Shown in pieces: positions 1 to 13,235 of a stretch of DNA of 64,000 nucleotides (position 1 is its first letter; each line of letters starts with the position of its first letter). This DNA is from Ectocarpus siliculosus (taxonomy: Eukaryota > Sar > Phaeophyceae > Ectocarpales > Ectocarpaceae). Made by a program: the position numbers and the translations under genes. The notes under the pieces are model-generated. The model ran no database searches and had not been told where the DNA came from. It saw only the letters and a list, made by a program, of their open reading frames with translations. The stretch lies in contig FN649742.1 in assembly GCA_000310025.1 (NCBI GenBank), positions 3,234,343-3,298,342 on the forward strand, given 5' to 3'.

Positions 1-535
1 CCCTCTGTGTTTGCCATCGGGATTGGGTTTTCGTCGCTTGGCAACGACGTTGTAAAACAAGCCAATTCACTCCGTGAACTCGGCAACCAGGTTACCGTTT
101 TTTTTTTTTACCTCTTTTTTTTTTTTGCGGTAACCATAATGGTGGTGGAGTAGATTACGTTGTGCGGGGTCGAGAACCCTCACTCCGCGCAAGGGGGATG
201 ATCGCACCACGTTGTGTTAATATGTCAAGCATCCTCGAGGCAGTTACACAGTGCTTACAACTGTCTCTGGAAGTGAAAGCACAAGAAAATTAATTAAGTC
301 ATACGCAGCTGTCATCCGTAAGCAAGGAAGTAAGCACAAGATGCCGAACACCCTTAGCAGGATGCATCGCACCCTTCATGCGACTCGCCGAATACCTCAT
401 GGCGCTTCGCGCTTGGTGATGTGAGAGCCTGGTCCGGTGAGAACCCGGCGTGCTCCGTCCCGACTTTGTAGGGATGCGAGGTCCATGGTGTAACGACTAC
501 GGCATGCACGACTATGAGTACACCCCCCCCCCTCA
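1..535 (+). repeat. Interspersed repeat family R, copy 1 (left end cut by window)
   Basis: This stretch recurs with high similarity at 14262-14792 and 22455-22999. All copies run from a TTTGCCATCGGG-like start, through T-rich tracts and a conserved block with GCACAAGATGCC and GTGATGTGAGAGCCTGG, to an end reading CATGCACGACTATGAGTAC followed by a run of C. No open reading frame is shared between copies, so it looks non-autonomous. It lies just downstream of the WDR54-like gene. I see no terminal inverted repeat; the C-run at the end could be a tail or part of the target. Confidence 0.75.
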
Positions 536-666
536 CCCCAAGTCAAAAGAAAGGGTCCCTTTCATATGGCCAATAGAAGCTGCACATTTTTTGTGAGAAG
601 TCTACAGCGAGCGGCAAAGGGCATGCTCAGTGAAAGGTCAACACCCCTTAGAATGGCCGCGATGAA

Positions 667-3600
667 TCAACCAAGCTTGTGCCAAATCTGCAAGTGGTCA
701 CAGTCGTAAGCGAGGCCGATGATTCGATGGCTGCCGTCCACCAAGAACTGCACTCCGGTCAAGAGGCGGTTGTCCACGCGTGACGTAGCCACCAATCCCA
801 CCTGATGATATGATGTTTGATATTTCATGTGCGCGTGTAGGGACGCAGCCACGAAACGGTGAAAGTATGTACATAATAGCAAATCAAGATACAACAGCGA
901 CGCACGCATGCTCCCCAATTTTGTTTTGGGCCATGTGGAAAGGGCACTAGTATTTGGCCGGCATCGTACACACAACGAAGAGAGGTCGGTCGTTGTCGGC
1001 GTACATACCACGAAGTTTCCGTCCGCTCGAGCCACTGCAACGCACGCCAGAAGCATTTCAGTTCGCACCAAGCATGGTATTAACCTTGCCCTTTCGAACA
1101 ATCGCTCAAGAATTCGCGGAGCGCACATCGCACCCCGTACTCTCCCCTGCTCGGCTAGCGTCAAAGGGGCGTGCCAAGGGCCTGAGCGATGACGGAAATA
1201 CTTGAGGTTTCGGATGTGCTCTCCCTTTCGGGGGGTGGCGTGGAGCAAGCGATAAGATCCAAGAAGCAGTCGTTACGTTTCCCCCTGGTGTCCGAATCCA
1301 CATGGGCTCCGCTCGCAGCCAGCAAGGATAGCAAGGGCACATCCCTATCCCCAACACTACGTGCCGGAAGGACTTTTTTTTGCCCGCAAGAGGGGCACTC
1401 CCCCGCACCCCCCCCCCCCCCCCCCCACCCCCGTTCCACAAACTTCCACTGTAACGTTCCTAACGCAGGTACACTCGCCGGGGAAGCCTGCATGCACACG
1501 CGAGGATGGGGGCATCCCCCACCACGCGGTAGCGAAGGAACACTTCGTGCCGCAACACCCCACACAACAACAACAACAACAACAACAACAAGCACGGGCT
1601 TTCTCTTGCCTGGCCTGATGGTCCCTCCTGGCCGCACTTGGGCAGCTCCCACACGTTGAGAAACAAATCTTCCCCGACCGTAGCCAACTGCGATAGGACG
1701 TACGAGCGGGAGATATAAACGTTATATAAACAGGCAACGATAGCATTACCGGGGATGAGTTGACAACGAACGACTCTTTCTCCTCTCTTTCTCTTCATCC
1801 GGACGGTAAGCCGATCAGATGCGGCAGCTGTATTGGTTGAAAGGGGGTCTGAGCTCGCACCGCACAAAACAAGTTACCGTTCCTACACACATCAGGCTGC
1901 CGACGCGGGCAATTGGTTCTCCTTGCCGGGAAGTATTGATTGTCCCACCACGAATGCTTCAACCGTTTCTCTCCATGCCTTGCCTTCGTCTCGCCCTAAT
2001 AGCAGGTCTCACCAGCATGCTGGAGGGATGCAGGTCCATCGCGTTGATAGTGCGGCTGTGCGCTGCGATCTCGATCGCAAGTGTTCTGCCAGCCCCGCCC
2101 CCCCCCGCGCCCGCCCGCGCGAACAGCAGAACGTCAAGGCCGTCAAGATGTGGTGAGGAGGAGGAGTAAATGGTAGCGTTCTCGAGAGCGACGGGTGCTG
2201 GTTAACGCTCGTATCACAGTTGGCAAGCGACAAAAGAATTCGCCCCCGGCGCCCGGCACCACCGCGCCGTTGCGGTGTAAACGACGCCACCGACAGCATG
2301 ACACCGGCAACATCGAAATAACGGCTAGATGTGCTGTGTTTCTGGTACCGAGGAGTAGGTATGTCCAGAAATGGAGGGCCATCGCAGTTATGTCATCGGA
2401 AAATGGGCGCTGCTTGTAGCTCTTTTGACCGCGACGTTTCGTGTGCTGTGATTGATGCCCACGTAACTCAGCTGGGTCGCGGAATCTCCCTCCCTCCCTA
2501 ACGTGCAGATGTCTTTCGTGACAAACGCAGCACCCAACACGGAATAATCAACAACGGCGACGCAACGACGAGACGCACGAAGCCTACAACCGCATGATAG
2601 GTGCAATAACTTCGGGGAACGTCCTCGGCACTCCCCCCTTTCCCCCACCGCTTCGGTCGATCCTCACTTTCTGTGGGTGTCGAAAACGCGCAGGTGTCCG
2701 GTGGCGTATGAGGCCACCACTGAGCCGTCTCGTGCACACAGGGCGGTAGTGGGGGTGCTGGACGGCAAGAGGGCGCGATTTCGGGGGTATGCATGGTGGC
2801 GAACTATGAGCACAACCCCCGGGCATACATGATCCGTCGGGAATTCGGTTCTGTCGATTGAAGAACACGGAAGAGGGAACGCTCTACTGGACAAAGGCCA
2901 GAAATACATGCTGAGTGTGAAGAAGGCATCAGCATCAACTACCCCAGGTTATCGTCTTTTCAGTGCCCGTGTGCCGTGTGACACCGGCGTTATCCTTTCC
3001 CTCCTTCGGTATCAAGTGTTTGCATTCGATTCTCTACACGATGTACCATCCCTAACTCTGACCGTAGCGCCTGTGCCATAACCTCACCCGTCGCCGTCGA
3101 AGGAACATTCCCGTTCAAGGTGCTTGGCGATACTCCACACAATGACCGTGCCCCCCCTGCGGAAGGAGGAGGAGGAGGAGGGGGAGGAGGAGGAGGAGGA
3201 GGAGGAAGAGCATTGAACAAAAAGAGACGACGCAGAACAACCGCAGTAGCGAGTGTCCCCTTGGTATAGCATTTTCACCCATTTACTCTTGATGACAACA
3301 TCGGAACCTCTCCTCGGGTGTTGACCGTCATCCTAGGGAAAAGTTCAATTCCGTTTCTCGAACACCACAAGGCTACAAATCAAACTCTGGAAGACAGAGA
3401 TCAAAGTCCCTAACGGGTCCACAATTCAACAAGAAACGAATCGCGGTGATGAAGGCACCGCCGTCCCTGGCTGCTCCACAGCACTGTGACCCCCGTCCCC
3501 TTCCCCCCGTACCACCCCAGAGTCTTGCATATTGATCGATACCGTTCCCCTTGGGTCAGTTTTTTTTCTAGGGATCAGGTTAGGGCTGCGTCCAGCATGT

Positions 3601-4796
3601 ACGGCTAGAGGAAGGTTAGGGCTAGCGATGCGTGAGGCACTCACGCGTCTCCAGAAACGCAGCACTCCGAGTCGGCCGCCGCACACGTGATCGGTTGGCA
3701 GTGCCCTCTCAGAGTAGCCGTCAGCTCGCACGCTTCCCCTTGGGGGCCGGTCTGCCCTCTCAGGCACAATTTTAAGACATATCGGTAAAACGATGAAAGG
3801 GATGGTTTTCTTTAAAACATTTCTAGACACGGCCGTGCACAATCTTGATTAGTTATGGTGTCTTCGTAAGCCCGTGCAACTTTGAAGCAGTTCCCTGACC
3901 AGATCTTCTCTTACGAGAGGAAGAATACGGTATAACATACGGCCCGTTGCGCACCTTCGGCTTTGCTCGGAACTTTGAAAAAACAAACAAACGTGTGGTG
4001 GTGGACTGACCGACTGCGCTCCCCGACCCCCCCCTAGATCCCCTGCATTTTAAGCATCCTCTAAAATCCTGCACCTTAGCTTGGAACGCAAACACGTCTC
4101 CGTCGCTGCAGCCGACGATAAAATTCCGCCCTCTCGGGACCATTGCAATGCCCTGATTGAAATGAACACGGGCAACATTCGTGGGGTCAGGGTTCAGACG
4201 TTCGGAGCACTAGAGGCAAGAATATGTGGCACGTATGTATGGGCGCAAGAAGAGGTTTGCGCTCCACGGGCTTTTGATTCAGACCCACACATCAAGCCGG
4301 AGAGCTGTTTAGACTGTCCTATCTGTTTTTTTTCTCCAAGGTGGACAACTTTGGTCTTGCACACGTATCTGCTGTTGGGCGGTTTGTCTTCATCGTAGTA
4401 TGGGCTTACATTCCAGTACCGCATATGGACGACCACCCCAACACACCTGTATGGGTGGCGTTCTCTCTCGAAAGCCTCGCGTGAGCTAGGAATGCCCTGG
4501 TCTCGTTGTGGATTTTGAAGGTTTTCTTGAGGCGATGCGGTCTACAGTAGGCCCACCGCAAAGAAACGGTCACGAGCGGCTGTTCATTATTAATGCAGTC
4601 AAGAGGCACACCATGCTTTGCTCTCTGTTCCTCTCCAACTCTATATCTTCCTTTCGCCCTTTCTTGCCACCATCGGTAACAATCCTGGCAACCAGTTGTT
4701 CGCGATGAAACACCAGGGGAGGGATAATCATGGATCTTACTCATCGGAGTAGGATAGTAGCACGACCACCACCACGCAAACAATGCCGTCACCACG

Positions 4797-4834
<38 letters not shown>

Positions 4835-7800
4835 CGTGATAAACAGCAAACAACTCAACAAAGATCGACGGCTAGTGAAGGCCGCCCCCTCCCCCTTACC
4901 TGAGTGAAGTTGCCGCCGTCGTCGACCGTGGACGAACCGGGCGCTGCCTTCGCATCGAAGAAGTAGATCAGCCGTCTCCCGTCGCTCGACCAGATCTGAC
5001 ACCACGAGGAGGATGCCGACGAACTGGCTGTGTTATGGTGAGGACGCACACCCAACATAGTTCGGTCATCGATCTGAGGGTAAAGGGGCGCATGAAGGCT
5101 TACCCCACAACCGACTCCGCACCAACAAATGTTAAGGAGTGTGGCTGCTAGCATGAATAGGGTACATTTTATTGTTGACAGGATGTGGGTCGGTCCCAGG
5201 AGGTTTAGACTACCCTTCCGACCCCTACCCTCTTAGAAATGTCTATTCTGTGTACCCCCTGAGATGAAGTTGGATCCCCGCTTCATCTCATACCCTCGCT
5301 GATCGTCTCTCAGCAATAACAAGCAACTTTCCAATCTCAACGTGGTCGTGGACAAGACTGTCAACGACAGAACCTTCATCTATCTCTAGGAGCAAGCTAC
5401 CGCCCACGGCTTCACCTCCTTTAAACAAATCTGAACTGATGTGCCTGAGCCAAGCACAAGACACGAAATCATAGGTGAAGAAGGAATGTGACGAGAGAAC
5501 AGCAGAATCACGCCGAGCTCGTACACGTAGGAGGAGAGCGGCCTCAGAACGTCTTGTGCCTGCCCAGGTTGCCGTGCATAGTCCAACAAACGCCGACAGA
5601 CCAAAAAAACATTTACCGAGGGCTATCTGTGACGACGTCTGCTGGTTGCCATGTCCCGAGCTCGCGACGCCCACCCTACTAATAATAGGTACCTAAAGTC
5701 ATTTTCCCGAGGCAGGCGTTTATCGCAAGTGGCAAGCCACAAGCCAGGTGGCACGTTCGCTGGCGCCAGGAATGACTCAAACACTCACACACTCTCTCCT
5801 GTTGGCTCTTGTATTGTGTGTGGGTTCCGTCTACGCAGAACTGCAGCCAACTCTAAACCGCCTCTCCTTCCAAATACCCTATGTTCTCCATCTTATGTAT
5901 TCGAATATGATTCTCTCTGCGCTTTGTTTTCATTTTTCTCGAGAACACAGTACAGCAAAAAGATGAACTCACACCGAGATACCTTTTTACCACTGATATT
6001 TGTTGGAGTAGAGTAGAGCAATTACCTGCACCCCCGTGTTGAGGGCCACCACAAGGAAGTCGAAGTCTTCGCCCGAGCACAAGGACACCTTGTGTGTTGC
6101 ATGCATATACGTGTACGACGTTAGCCTGTTGTCAAGCACTCCAGGAAACGTCAAACGCGCAGTAAACGTGTTCACGGGGATAAAACAAGCCACCAGGAGC
6201 CACGAGACAACATACTATGGTGTCGTCGTGGTAGAACACCATCGGCCGTGAAATTGCCCACACCAACATTCTCCACCTCCGCAATACGCAGGTATGCCTT
6301 GCTCTGTGTGCCGTGTGGCGACCGGCGTACGCAATCAATCAGGTAGAACACGTCGGCAAGAACTTTGTACAGTCATCGATGCCACGTTATTACGAAGAAT
6401 TGTGATGGCGGGGTGGTGGATGCGCTTGGGTAGTCTTGACTCATGGTTGGGATCGACAAGCCATGAGAAGTTCCGGCTATCCGCACACGGAGAATATTCT
6501 ATTTTATAGGAAGCCAAGCCGATGACGCAGTGCCTTGCCAGGCCTGACTTAGGGTGATGCTTGTTGTGTTCCACAATTTTCGACCGACTGCAACAATTGC
6601 TTCCCTTCGCCAATGGGGCTTTCTTTCGCAAGGAGCCGGCCGTGAAAGTACCGTAAGAGTCGGAGAGACGGCACAAGGTGCGATCGATTTATAAGATACT
6701 CTTTTTTCGTGTTTATTGTCGCACCTCTGTGGGATCTTTCCAACCCCGGTGCGGAAATGCACGTAAATAATCTCATTTAGTTCTTTTCAAGGCACCCCGG
6801 TGCGATCTCTCCGACCGGTGCAATGCCCAATCAAATACAGACAGCGGCCTTACTTGTAGTGCTACGGTGGTGTTGTTTGCGCGCACCCCGGTGCCATCTC
6901 CCCGACCGGTGTGTCTCTCCCCCTCTGAGTATGGTACCATGTAGGTATTCACAAGCAGACGATGTGCGGCGTACCGTACATATTCACAACGTAGGCTGGT
7001 GCATAGCAGTTTTCCATGCAGCGAATGGTCATGGGTTTGAATGCGAGTTCGGCTTTTGCATGACAAAATGACAACAAACGATGTGGTTTCCATCTGGGGT
7101 ACCGGTAAAAACGGTTATCTGTTTGCCTCCCTCTTTCGTTTCGGTCATCCTCTACGAGTACCAGTACGCAAGCAGCACAATGTATTTACTTGCTGCCGAA
7201 GGTGGGGGTAGGTTGCACTTGAGTGGTGCATGGTTTGCAACTTCCATACTGATCAGATGAAAACAACAGACGATCCCGCGTGAACTGCGCCGACCGTACA
7301 TAGATACGTAAAGGTCGCGCTCCGTTGACACCTGTGTTCACGTGTGAAAGGGGCGCAAATGTACCTCTTTACGGCAGGCCAGAAAGAGCTCAATCTTGGA
7401 TTTGAGGATCGGTGAGATCGCACCGGACCCCGGTGCGGAAGTAGAATAAAACCACGCTGTTCTTGTTTTTTTTCGCACCCCGGTGCTGTCTCTCCACTCC
7501 CACGGTATTCTACATTGCCAAGGCATGCTAGTTCGGCTTTATTGAATACTAAACCGAAAAATCTTCACCTCCATAGCCCGTACCCCACCATCGTTGACCA
7601 GAGTCTGCCTCAGCACTCCGTCAAGCCCGTAGATGAGCACATCGCCCTTGTGAATGTAGGCCTGTGGCATTCGCGAGATTGGAAGAAATGTCAAGCGCAC
7701 GACCTCCGTTCAGATGACACAGGGACAAGCATGCAGTCCGACAAGCAAGCGCCCGGTGAAACTCAAAGAACTTTGAATAGGGGAAAGCGTATTAGAGACA

Positions 7801-8599
7801 TGCAGGGGTTGTAGTCTAGGCTAGTCTCGACAAGAGCACCATTGATTTTCCATGCCACTCAACTTCTCGCACCCCACCCTTTCTAACCTTCCAGTCTGAC
7901 CTATTTTGTTAACTCTGGCCGCCTCCTGCGGGATCCAATAAGACCTTTCGCTAATCATGTTTTCGCATTCACTCTGTATCTAGATATGGCATCACCTGTC
8001 ATCCAAGACTGGCGCTATATCGCGGAAAAATGCGCGAGAAGTTGCGTCCGTGGAGTTTGAAGATACTCAAACGCCGTGGCGGCAGGGCGGTGCCACAACG
8101 CCTTTTACTACTTCGTTCGATATGAGCACATCTAGGCAGCCTTACCCAAAGAATGTATTTCCTATCACATCTGTCCGCAGTACGATATCCATGACTGTAC
8201 AAGGTACACGTGTTTGTTTGTTTTGAACCTTTGAGAAACGCGGCTGATGGGATTCAATCCATTAGCAAGATGGGGGTGTTATCTCACGTACGTTGGTCTG
8301 TACACTGTATACACCCGGTGGAGTATCCGTCTTTTCCTAACATCTGATCTCTTCTGGCCGCAAGGCCTGTGTGTTGAGCGGACAGCATCCCGACCCGTCT
8401 ACGTACGACAAAACAGCAGGATTAGTCTGTACCTAGCATTTGCTGCCGACATGTATCTTTGACGGTCGCCAGCAAAGATATTGCGCGCATGTAATGCTGT
8501 ACTCACGAAGGTGGAAACGCTAGACGTCAGGTTGTTGAATCCCAGCGAAGGTGAGAGCTTGAGGGGGAGGGGCTTACTTTCGTCCGAGACCCAAGCCAT
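667..8599 (-). CDS. WDR54: WDR54-like WD40-repeat protein, 11 exons, 324 aa
   Basis: Coding exons (minus strand, 5' to 3'): 8599-8507, 7661-7569, 6088-6026, 4995-4900, 4152-4075, 3751-3645, 3156-3088, 2757-2668, 2085-2013, 1687-1610, 801-667. All phases agree, giving 975 nt with ATG at 8599 and TGA at 667. Blades are seen as FLVVALNTGVQ/IWSSDGRRL, NFIVGCSDGDVFAFQAK, LTATLRGHCQPITCAAA/GGTVIVWSI, GSVVASYATGHLRVFDTHRK, AAHSRTINAMDLHP/EDLFLNVWEL and a final IIGLAYDCDHLQIW. Their order, spacing and total length (the animal protein is about 334 aa), including the PLPLKLSPSLGFNNL start, match WDR54 as I know it. WDR54 is a poorly characterised beta-propeller; I cannot assign a partner. The last intron (1609-802) starts GCAAGA, a GC-AG type. 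The long introns hold foldback repeats and microsatellites. The identification is by pattern; the exon chain itself is firm. Confidence 0.85.
3161..3210. repeat. (GGA)n microsatellite acting as polypyrimidine tract
   Basis: About 50 bp of GGA/GGAA units on the plus strand. On the minus (coding) strand this is a (TCC)n tract that ends directly in CCGCAG, the acceptor of exon 7 (3156-3088) of the WDR54-like gene. Confidence 0.85.
4796..4835. repeat. (CAA)n microsatellite
   Basis: About 40 bp of perfect CAA units in intron 4 of the WDR54-like gene, just downstream of exon 4. Similar CAA/TTG tracts occur at 1563-1592, 13900-13930, 15001-15017 and 19661-19693, so this triplet is favoured genome-wide in non-coding DNA. 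Confidence 0.9.
6725..7500. repeat. Cluster of small GC-rich foldback repeats (GCACCCCGGTGC core)
   Basis: The motif GCACCCCGGTGC followed by a TCTCTCC-like stretch appears at about 6798, 6882 and 7475, and in inverse orientation at about 6746 and 7425. Adjacent inverse pairs (6741-6815 and 7411-7500) could each fold into a hairpin around a short T-rich loop. All lie in intron 2 of the WDR54-like gene. They look like short MITE or foldback insertions; no coding content. Confidence 0.55.
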
Positions 8600-8853
8600 G
8601 GCGGTGTCACACCAGACTGTCTCAAGCAGGCAGCTGGGGGCGTGCTTAGCAAGGCAAGGTAAGAGGGAACGGAGCAACTGGTGTGGACACAGGGGCTCCG
8701 TCGACGCAACAAATTGTTCCGTGCATACCCCCTTCCTGCTCGCGTTGCCCCCTCGCCAAGTTGTCGCCTCCTCGAGGTCTCACTTACACATTCCGTTCCT
8801 CTTCTTCTATCGCTCCCCCTCTCTCTCACGCTTCAAGTGACCTCTGCTGCACA
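8600..8853. promoter_or_regulatory. Divergent (shared) promoter region
   Basis: Only 254 bp separate the start codon of the minus-strand WDR54-like gene (8599) from that of the plus-strand 230-aa gene (8854), so both 5' UTRs and promoters must fit here. The segment is pyrimidine-rich towards 8854. I see no clear TATA box. Calling it a bidirectional promoter is inference from the layout. Confidence 0.6.
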
Positions 8854-9917
8854 ATGTCTAACTCGTGGGCGAAAGGATCTTCTAACAACCTGGTAAGCGC
8901 CGACGACGTCACCAAAACTGCCCAATTGAAAAACACCCAAGAGCAAATATTTGCTGTGCCGACATGTGCAAATTTGCAAATTTGTAACAACCTACTTGCG
9001 GACAAACCAAACATGTCATCGTTGGCGCCAACATACATGGCACACCTCGCAGCAGTGCCTTGCACGCCGTCTAGTATTGTCGAGTTCGTGGGCTATTGCT
9101 TTCTTTGTGTTGTCCAGAAAGAATCGAACGTGGCGTTCGACGCTCTGTTCCCGTCAGCGGACTCTCCAACTGCTGTGCAACTCAGCTTTAACATACCCGA
9201 TGTACACAGCAGAGAGACGTGTCGTCTTGCATACAAGAAGCGTAGCTCCCGAGGCGGGGTTGCCAGCAGCCCGTATTCGTGTACCTGTGTTTGCACTAGC
9301 AGGTTTGTTTGCTGTTTTACATTGTTGTATGCATTGTATCCCTTTTGTACACCTCTTGTCACGGAACGTACGGCAGTACCCAGTCCATCTCTCGTGCGGA
9401 TACCGGAGCGAGGAGGCCTCTCGCCGGTGTATCCATGCCGTATACATACGGTTGCGAGTCAGCGCACAGGGGTGCGATCGATTTTCAAAACGTAAATCCT
9501 CCACAAAATTACGCTTTGAAAATCGTCCGCACCCCTGTGCGCTGACTCGAAACCTTACGGTATGCATACATGCATGGCTGTATGCTGGGCAGAGCTGTGG
9601 CAGCAACTCAACCTGTCCGTTGTCCATGGCTGCTCATGACCTAAACTAGGTATTGCAGCTAGCAGACTTGACAGCGTCTACTCGACGCCTTTTTGGACAC
9701 ATGACAACAACGTTCATTGGCGCCGAATGGATCGTTCTGCGGGTTCGTTTGATTTGAGCAGGTTGTCTCGGCGTTTGTGCTGGGTCGTCGCCTGATGCCC
9801 CACACTTCGACTGCAAGTATGTATGAATCGACATCAGGTTTGATGTACGCTATAGCCTAGTTGTTTGACACTCAAACGCGTTGATGTTACATCATATCCT
9901 CCTTGTTTTTCTGGGCG

Positions 9918-9953
<36 letters not shown>

Positions 9954-12004
9954 CCTTGCGCTTCTGCCATTCCCCGTCTCGTCTCAGTCTTGGGGGGCAG
10001 CAGCGAGCGGCAAGCCTAAGTCAACCAAGGGGAGATACGTACCCCCGCCCGCTACCGGCGGCGGCGCAGCTGGGTCTGCCGCACGAGCGGCGGCACCGGC
10101 TGGAGGGGGCAAGATGAAGTACGTGCCCCCGCCGACCAACGCCGGCGCTTGGAACCGCCCCAAGGTATGTCACACGGTGCCCCCCTGCTCACAAGAAACA
10201 TCTTCACAAGAAATCGAGGGTCACAGTTTTTCGAAATAATGGTTACCTTATACCTTAGCAACAGCCGGGCTCAATAGCGTTTCTTACGAACGGGCCGGCT
10301 ACATGTATGTATTGTTGTGCTGTTCCGACGGCCCACGTTGGTGAGAGCTAGGTGTGTGACTCGGCCATTGCTTTCTGTCGAGAGGTATGTAGCTTTAGGA
10401 AGTGTGTTTACCATCTTGGCGTCGACTGGCGGATCGTATGCATACTCGGGTGCTCCTGTTCCTGTTGCTGGCTCTCGCACTTGAGCTGGAGCTACTGGCG
10501 TCGCCAATCTCGACGCTCCTTTCTCAAAACTGTCGACGAGACTTCAACGCATGTTTGCGGTTGGGCACAGGCGGGAAGCGATTGGCTCTGTGCAAACATG
10601 CGGCGTGTTATGGTTGTCGTCTTCTTTTGGGTGTGTATCTGGTACCCATTGAACAATGAAAGTGCGTGGTTCATAACCAGCTTGCCCACAGCAGATGGTC
10701 TGACCAAGCTTGCTACATGCGACGAATTTTTCACCCAAGGTCCCCTCTCCCCCCCCCCGCCCCTATCCGTGCGTCGTGCATTCCTGCCCGGTTGTGCTCG
10801 CGCTACATGGCATCGACATCGGACATCATCTGTCCCAACACCGGCGGCCATTTCGCCGTCGCTGACAAAAGGCTACTGGGCAAGGCCCTTGTCAGTGGAA
10901 GGAGCTGGCGGATAAGGAGGTATGTTGCTTGGCGTTGTCCCTATCCTTTGTGCCCCCTTTTCCCGCTCTGCGAAACCCTAACCGGTGTTCAGATTTATGT
11001 GAAATGAACCTTGTTAGAAAAAGGTGGATCCCGGCGTTGGTGTGCCCTCCCCACCCTCCGCCCATGGTCACGTGAAGAGCACCAGATATGTTGGCGGGTA
11101 CTGCTGTTGTGTCTCATTAAGGAGTAGCACTTGCGGTTCGTCTCGAAGGAAAGCGCGCCCTATGGCCAAGCGACTGAGGAGATCAAGACATGAGTACATC
11201 CCGATAGTCATGAGGCATTCGAAGCACGACGTCATCTGTGGACAAGTCGATGAACCCCCCACCCCCTGTCCCTCAGTCCTATCCAGGCCCACGTCACTTC
11301 GTAGGCTGAATGGGTGAACATTTTGTCCGTCGCTTATGGTGATTAATGATGTGGCGACTTCGATCGTGTGGAGGCACCGTGCACCAAAATGACATACTTG
11401 GCGTTGCCCTCGCTCCGTTCCGGCGTTTGTCGCCCCTTGTTTTGGTTTTCTGTTCTCGCCAGGATGCTCAACTGAAGGCAAGCAAGAAGGTCATGAGGTG
11501 AGAAAGACAGTGGCCGACTGCGTGCAACCTATAGCAGTAGATAAGTACGCTTTAATATTGTTGGCTGTTCATGAATGATGCAAGTTCTTGGATCGATATG
11601 TAGCGGTGCCCTTTTGTTGCCAGCGCCGGCGCCGCAGCAGCAATGCGTGCTGCCGCCGTCTGTTTATCGTTGTTCCCACGCCGTATTGCGATATCTACAC
11701 GATGACGCCGAAACAAACTCTGAGAGTAACCGGCGCAATTCAAGCGGGAGGCACATTCCGTAAGAGTGCGGGTGGTCGCACATCTGTGCGATGGATTTTT
11801 AAAAGCTCGATTGTTTCACAACGAGGAAGCCGCCATTGCCGAAAAGCGCGCTTGTAGAAATATTCCGCCGAGAGCTTTCCTTGCACGTGTCGGTCGGTTC
11901 TGGCACCCTCTTGGTTGTGGAGCAATGGACGTTTTCACGCCTGTGCGTTCGTCCGGACTTCTGGGGAAGTTTTATTGCAAGGATTGCACAGGGAGTGCAC
12001 CAGC

Positions 12005-12050
<46 letters not shown>

Positions 12051-13178
12051 TCCCATCTGAGGGAGAAATAATATTGTATGATGCTGTTTTATTTCTTTTG
12101 GCACACAAAACAGCTCTTTCTTGCTGCAGTGGCGCTTAATCCTGTGCGTTGTGATCGTTGTTATGTTTTTTTCTTCAACAATCATGCTGTCAGGAGTCGT
12201 CGCTTCTGACAACTCTCGGTTCTTACCTCCGCACAGCAGTCGCTGCTTCCTGTTCTCCGAGGCTCTATGTTGTTCTAAAGCAATTCACCTTGTTTCCCGC
12301 CGTTTCGCACCATCGATTGGATCAGGGCCGAGGCGAAGCAGAACAACTCGGTCGGCATGAGCGGGAACGATAAGGCCGACATCGCCGCAACCAAGGTAAA
12401 CGCCCGGAGCAGACAGGAGTGTCTGCACGAACTGACTCCTGCGAAGGAGAGAACATACTTGTTTTTTCCTTCTTCGAGATGTGCAGGGTCGCGTGCTCTT
12501 GATCCACGAGCGTGTCGGAATGTAGGAATGGAACGCTGTTACTATTGGGGAGAACATGTTTTGCATCTCAGGGGGGTACGCAAATATCCATCCTGTTGAG
12601 GTAGGTCGGTTCCACACCCTACCCTCTTCGAGGTACGTGCTCGCAGCACTCCGAATCACTCCCATCCGTCTTGCAGGCCCCAGCCTTTTCTGTCGTTCTT
12701 CCCGTCTGTTTGGGGTAAATCTGTGGCCTTCTGGGTTTTGCTTTATCTCTGTTGTTCCGCTCCCGTTCTTCAGTTTTCTGCCTCTCCCGTTTGCGGCAGT
12801 CCACGTCCTGAGACATGGCCGAATTATCTTCGCGGTTTCTTTCGTTGTTCAGTTGTTTTTACAGTACTTTTTTGTCTCTTCTTTTGTTTTGCAGATGGAA
12901 TTCGACCTGTGGACGAAGACCGACGTGACGAAGACGAGGAACTGGGCCAAGGCGGAGGAGTGCAGGATCCCCAACAAGCGTGTCGCCAAGGGTGGCAGAC
13001 TGCACAAGTGAGAAGGGGCAAAAGACTGGCAGATGACAAGAAAAAAAAAATCGGTTGGGGAGAGAGGGAAAGTGGTTAAACGTGTGTCGCGAGAGAACCC
13101 TGGTGATCTCCGAATGGGTTGCGATTCCTTCGAGATGGACATTTTTTTGTACGTGTTCTCGAGTTGGTGTGCACCCAG

Positions 13179-13235
<57 letters not shown>

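Noticed and set aside
1106-1746. Overlapping open frames with poly-Cys, poly-Leu, poly-Val and poly-Gln runs
   Set aside because: Produced by the C-run at 1408-1426 and the CAA tract at 1563-1592 in an intron.
5294-5430. Minus-strand exon-like segment (LLLEIDEGSVVDSLVHDHVE) ending before GTATGA
   Set aside because: It lies in intron 3 of the WDR54-like gene; the flanking exons join in phase without it and the conserved VQ/IW junction leaves no room for it.
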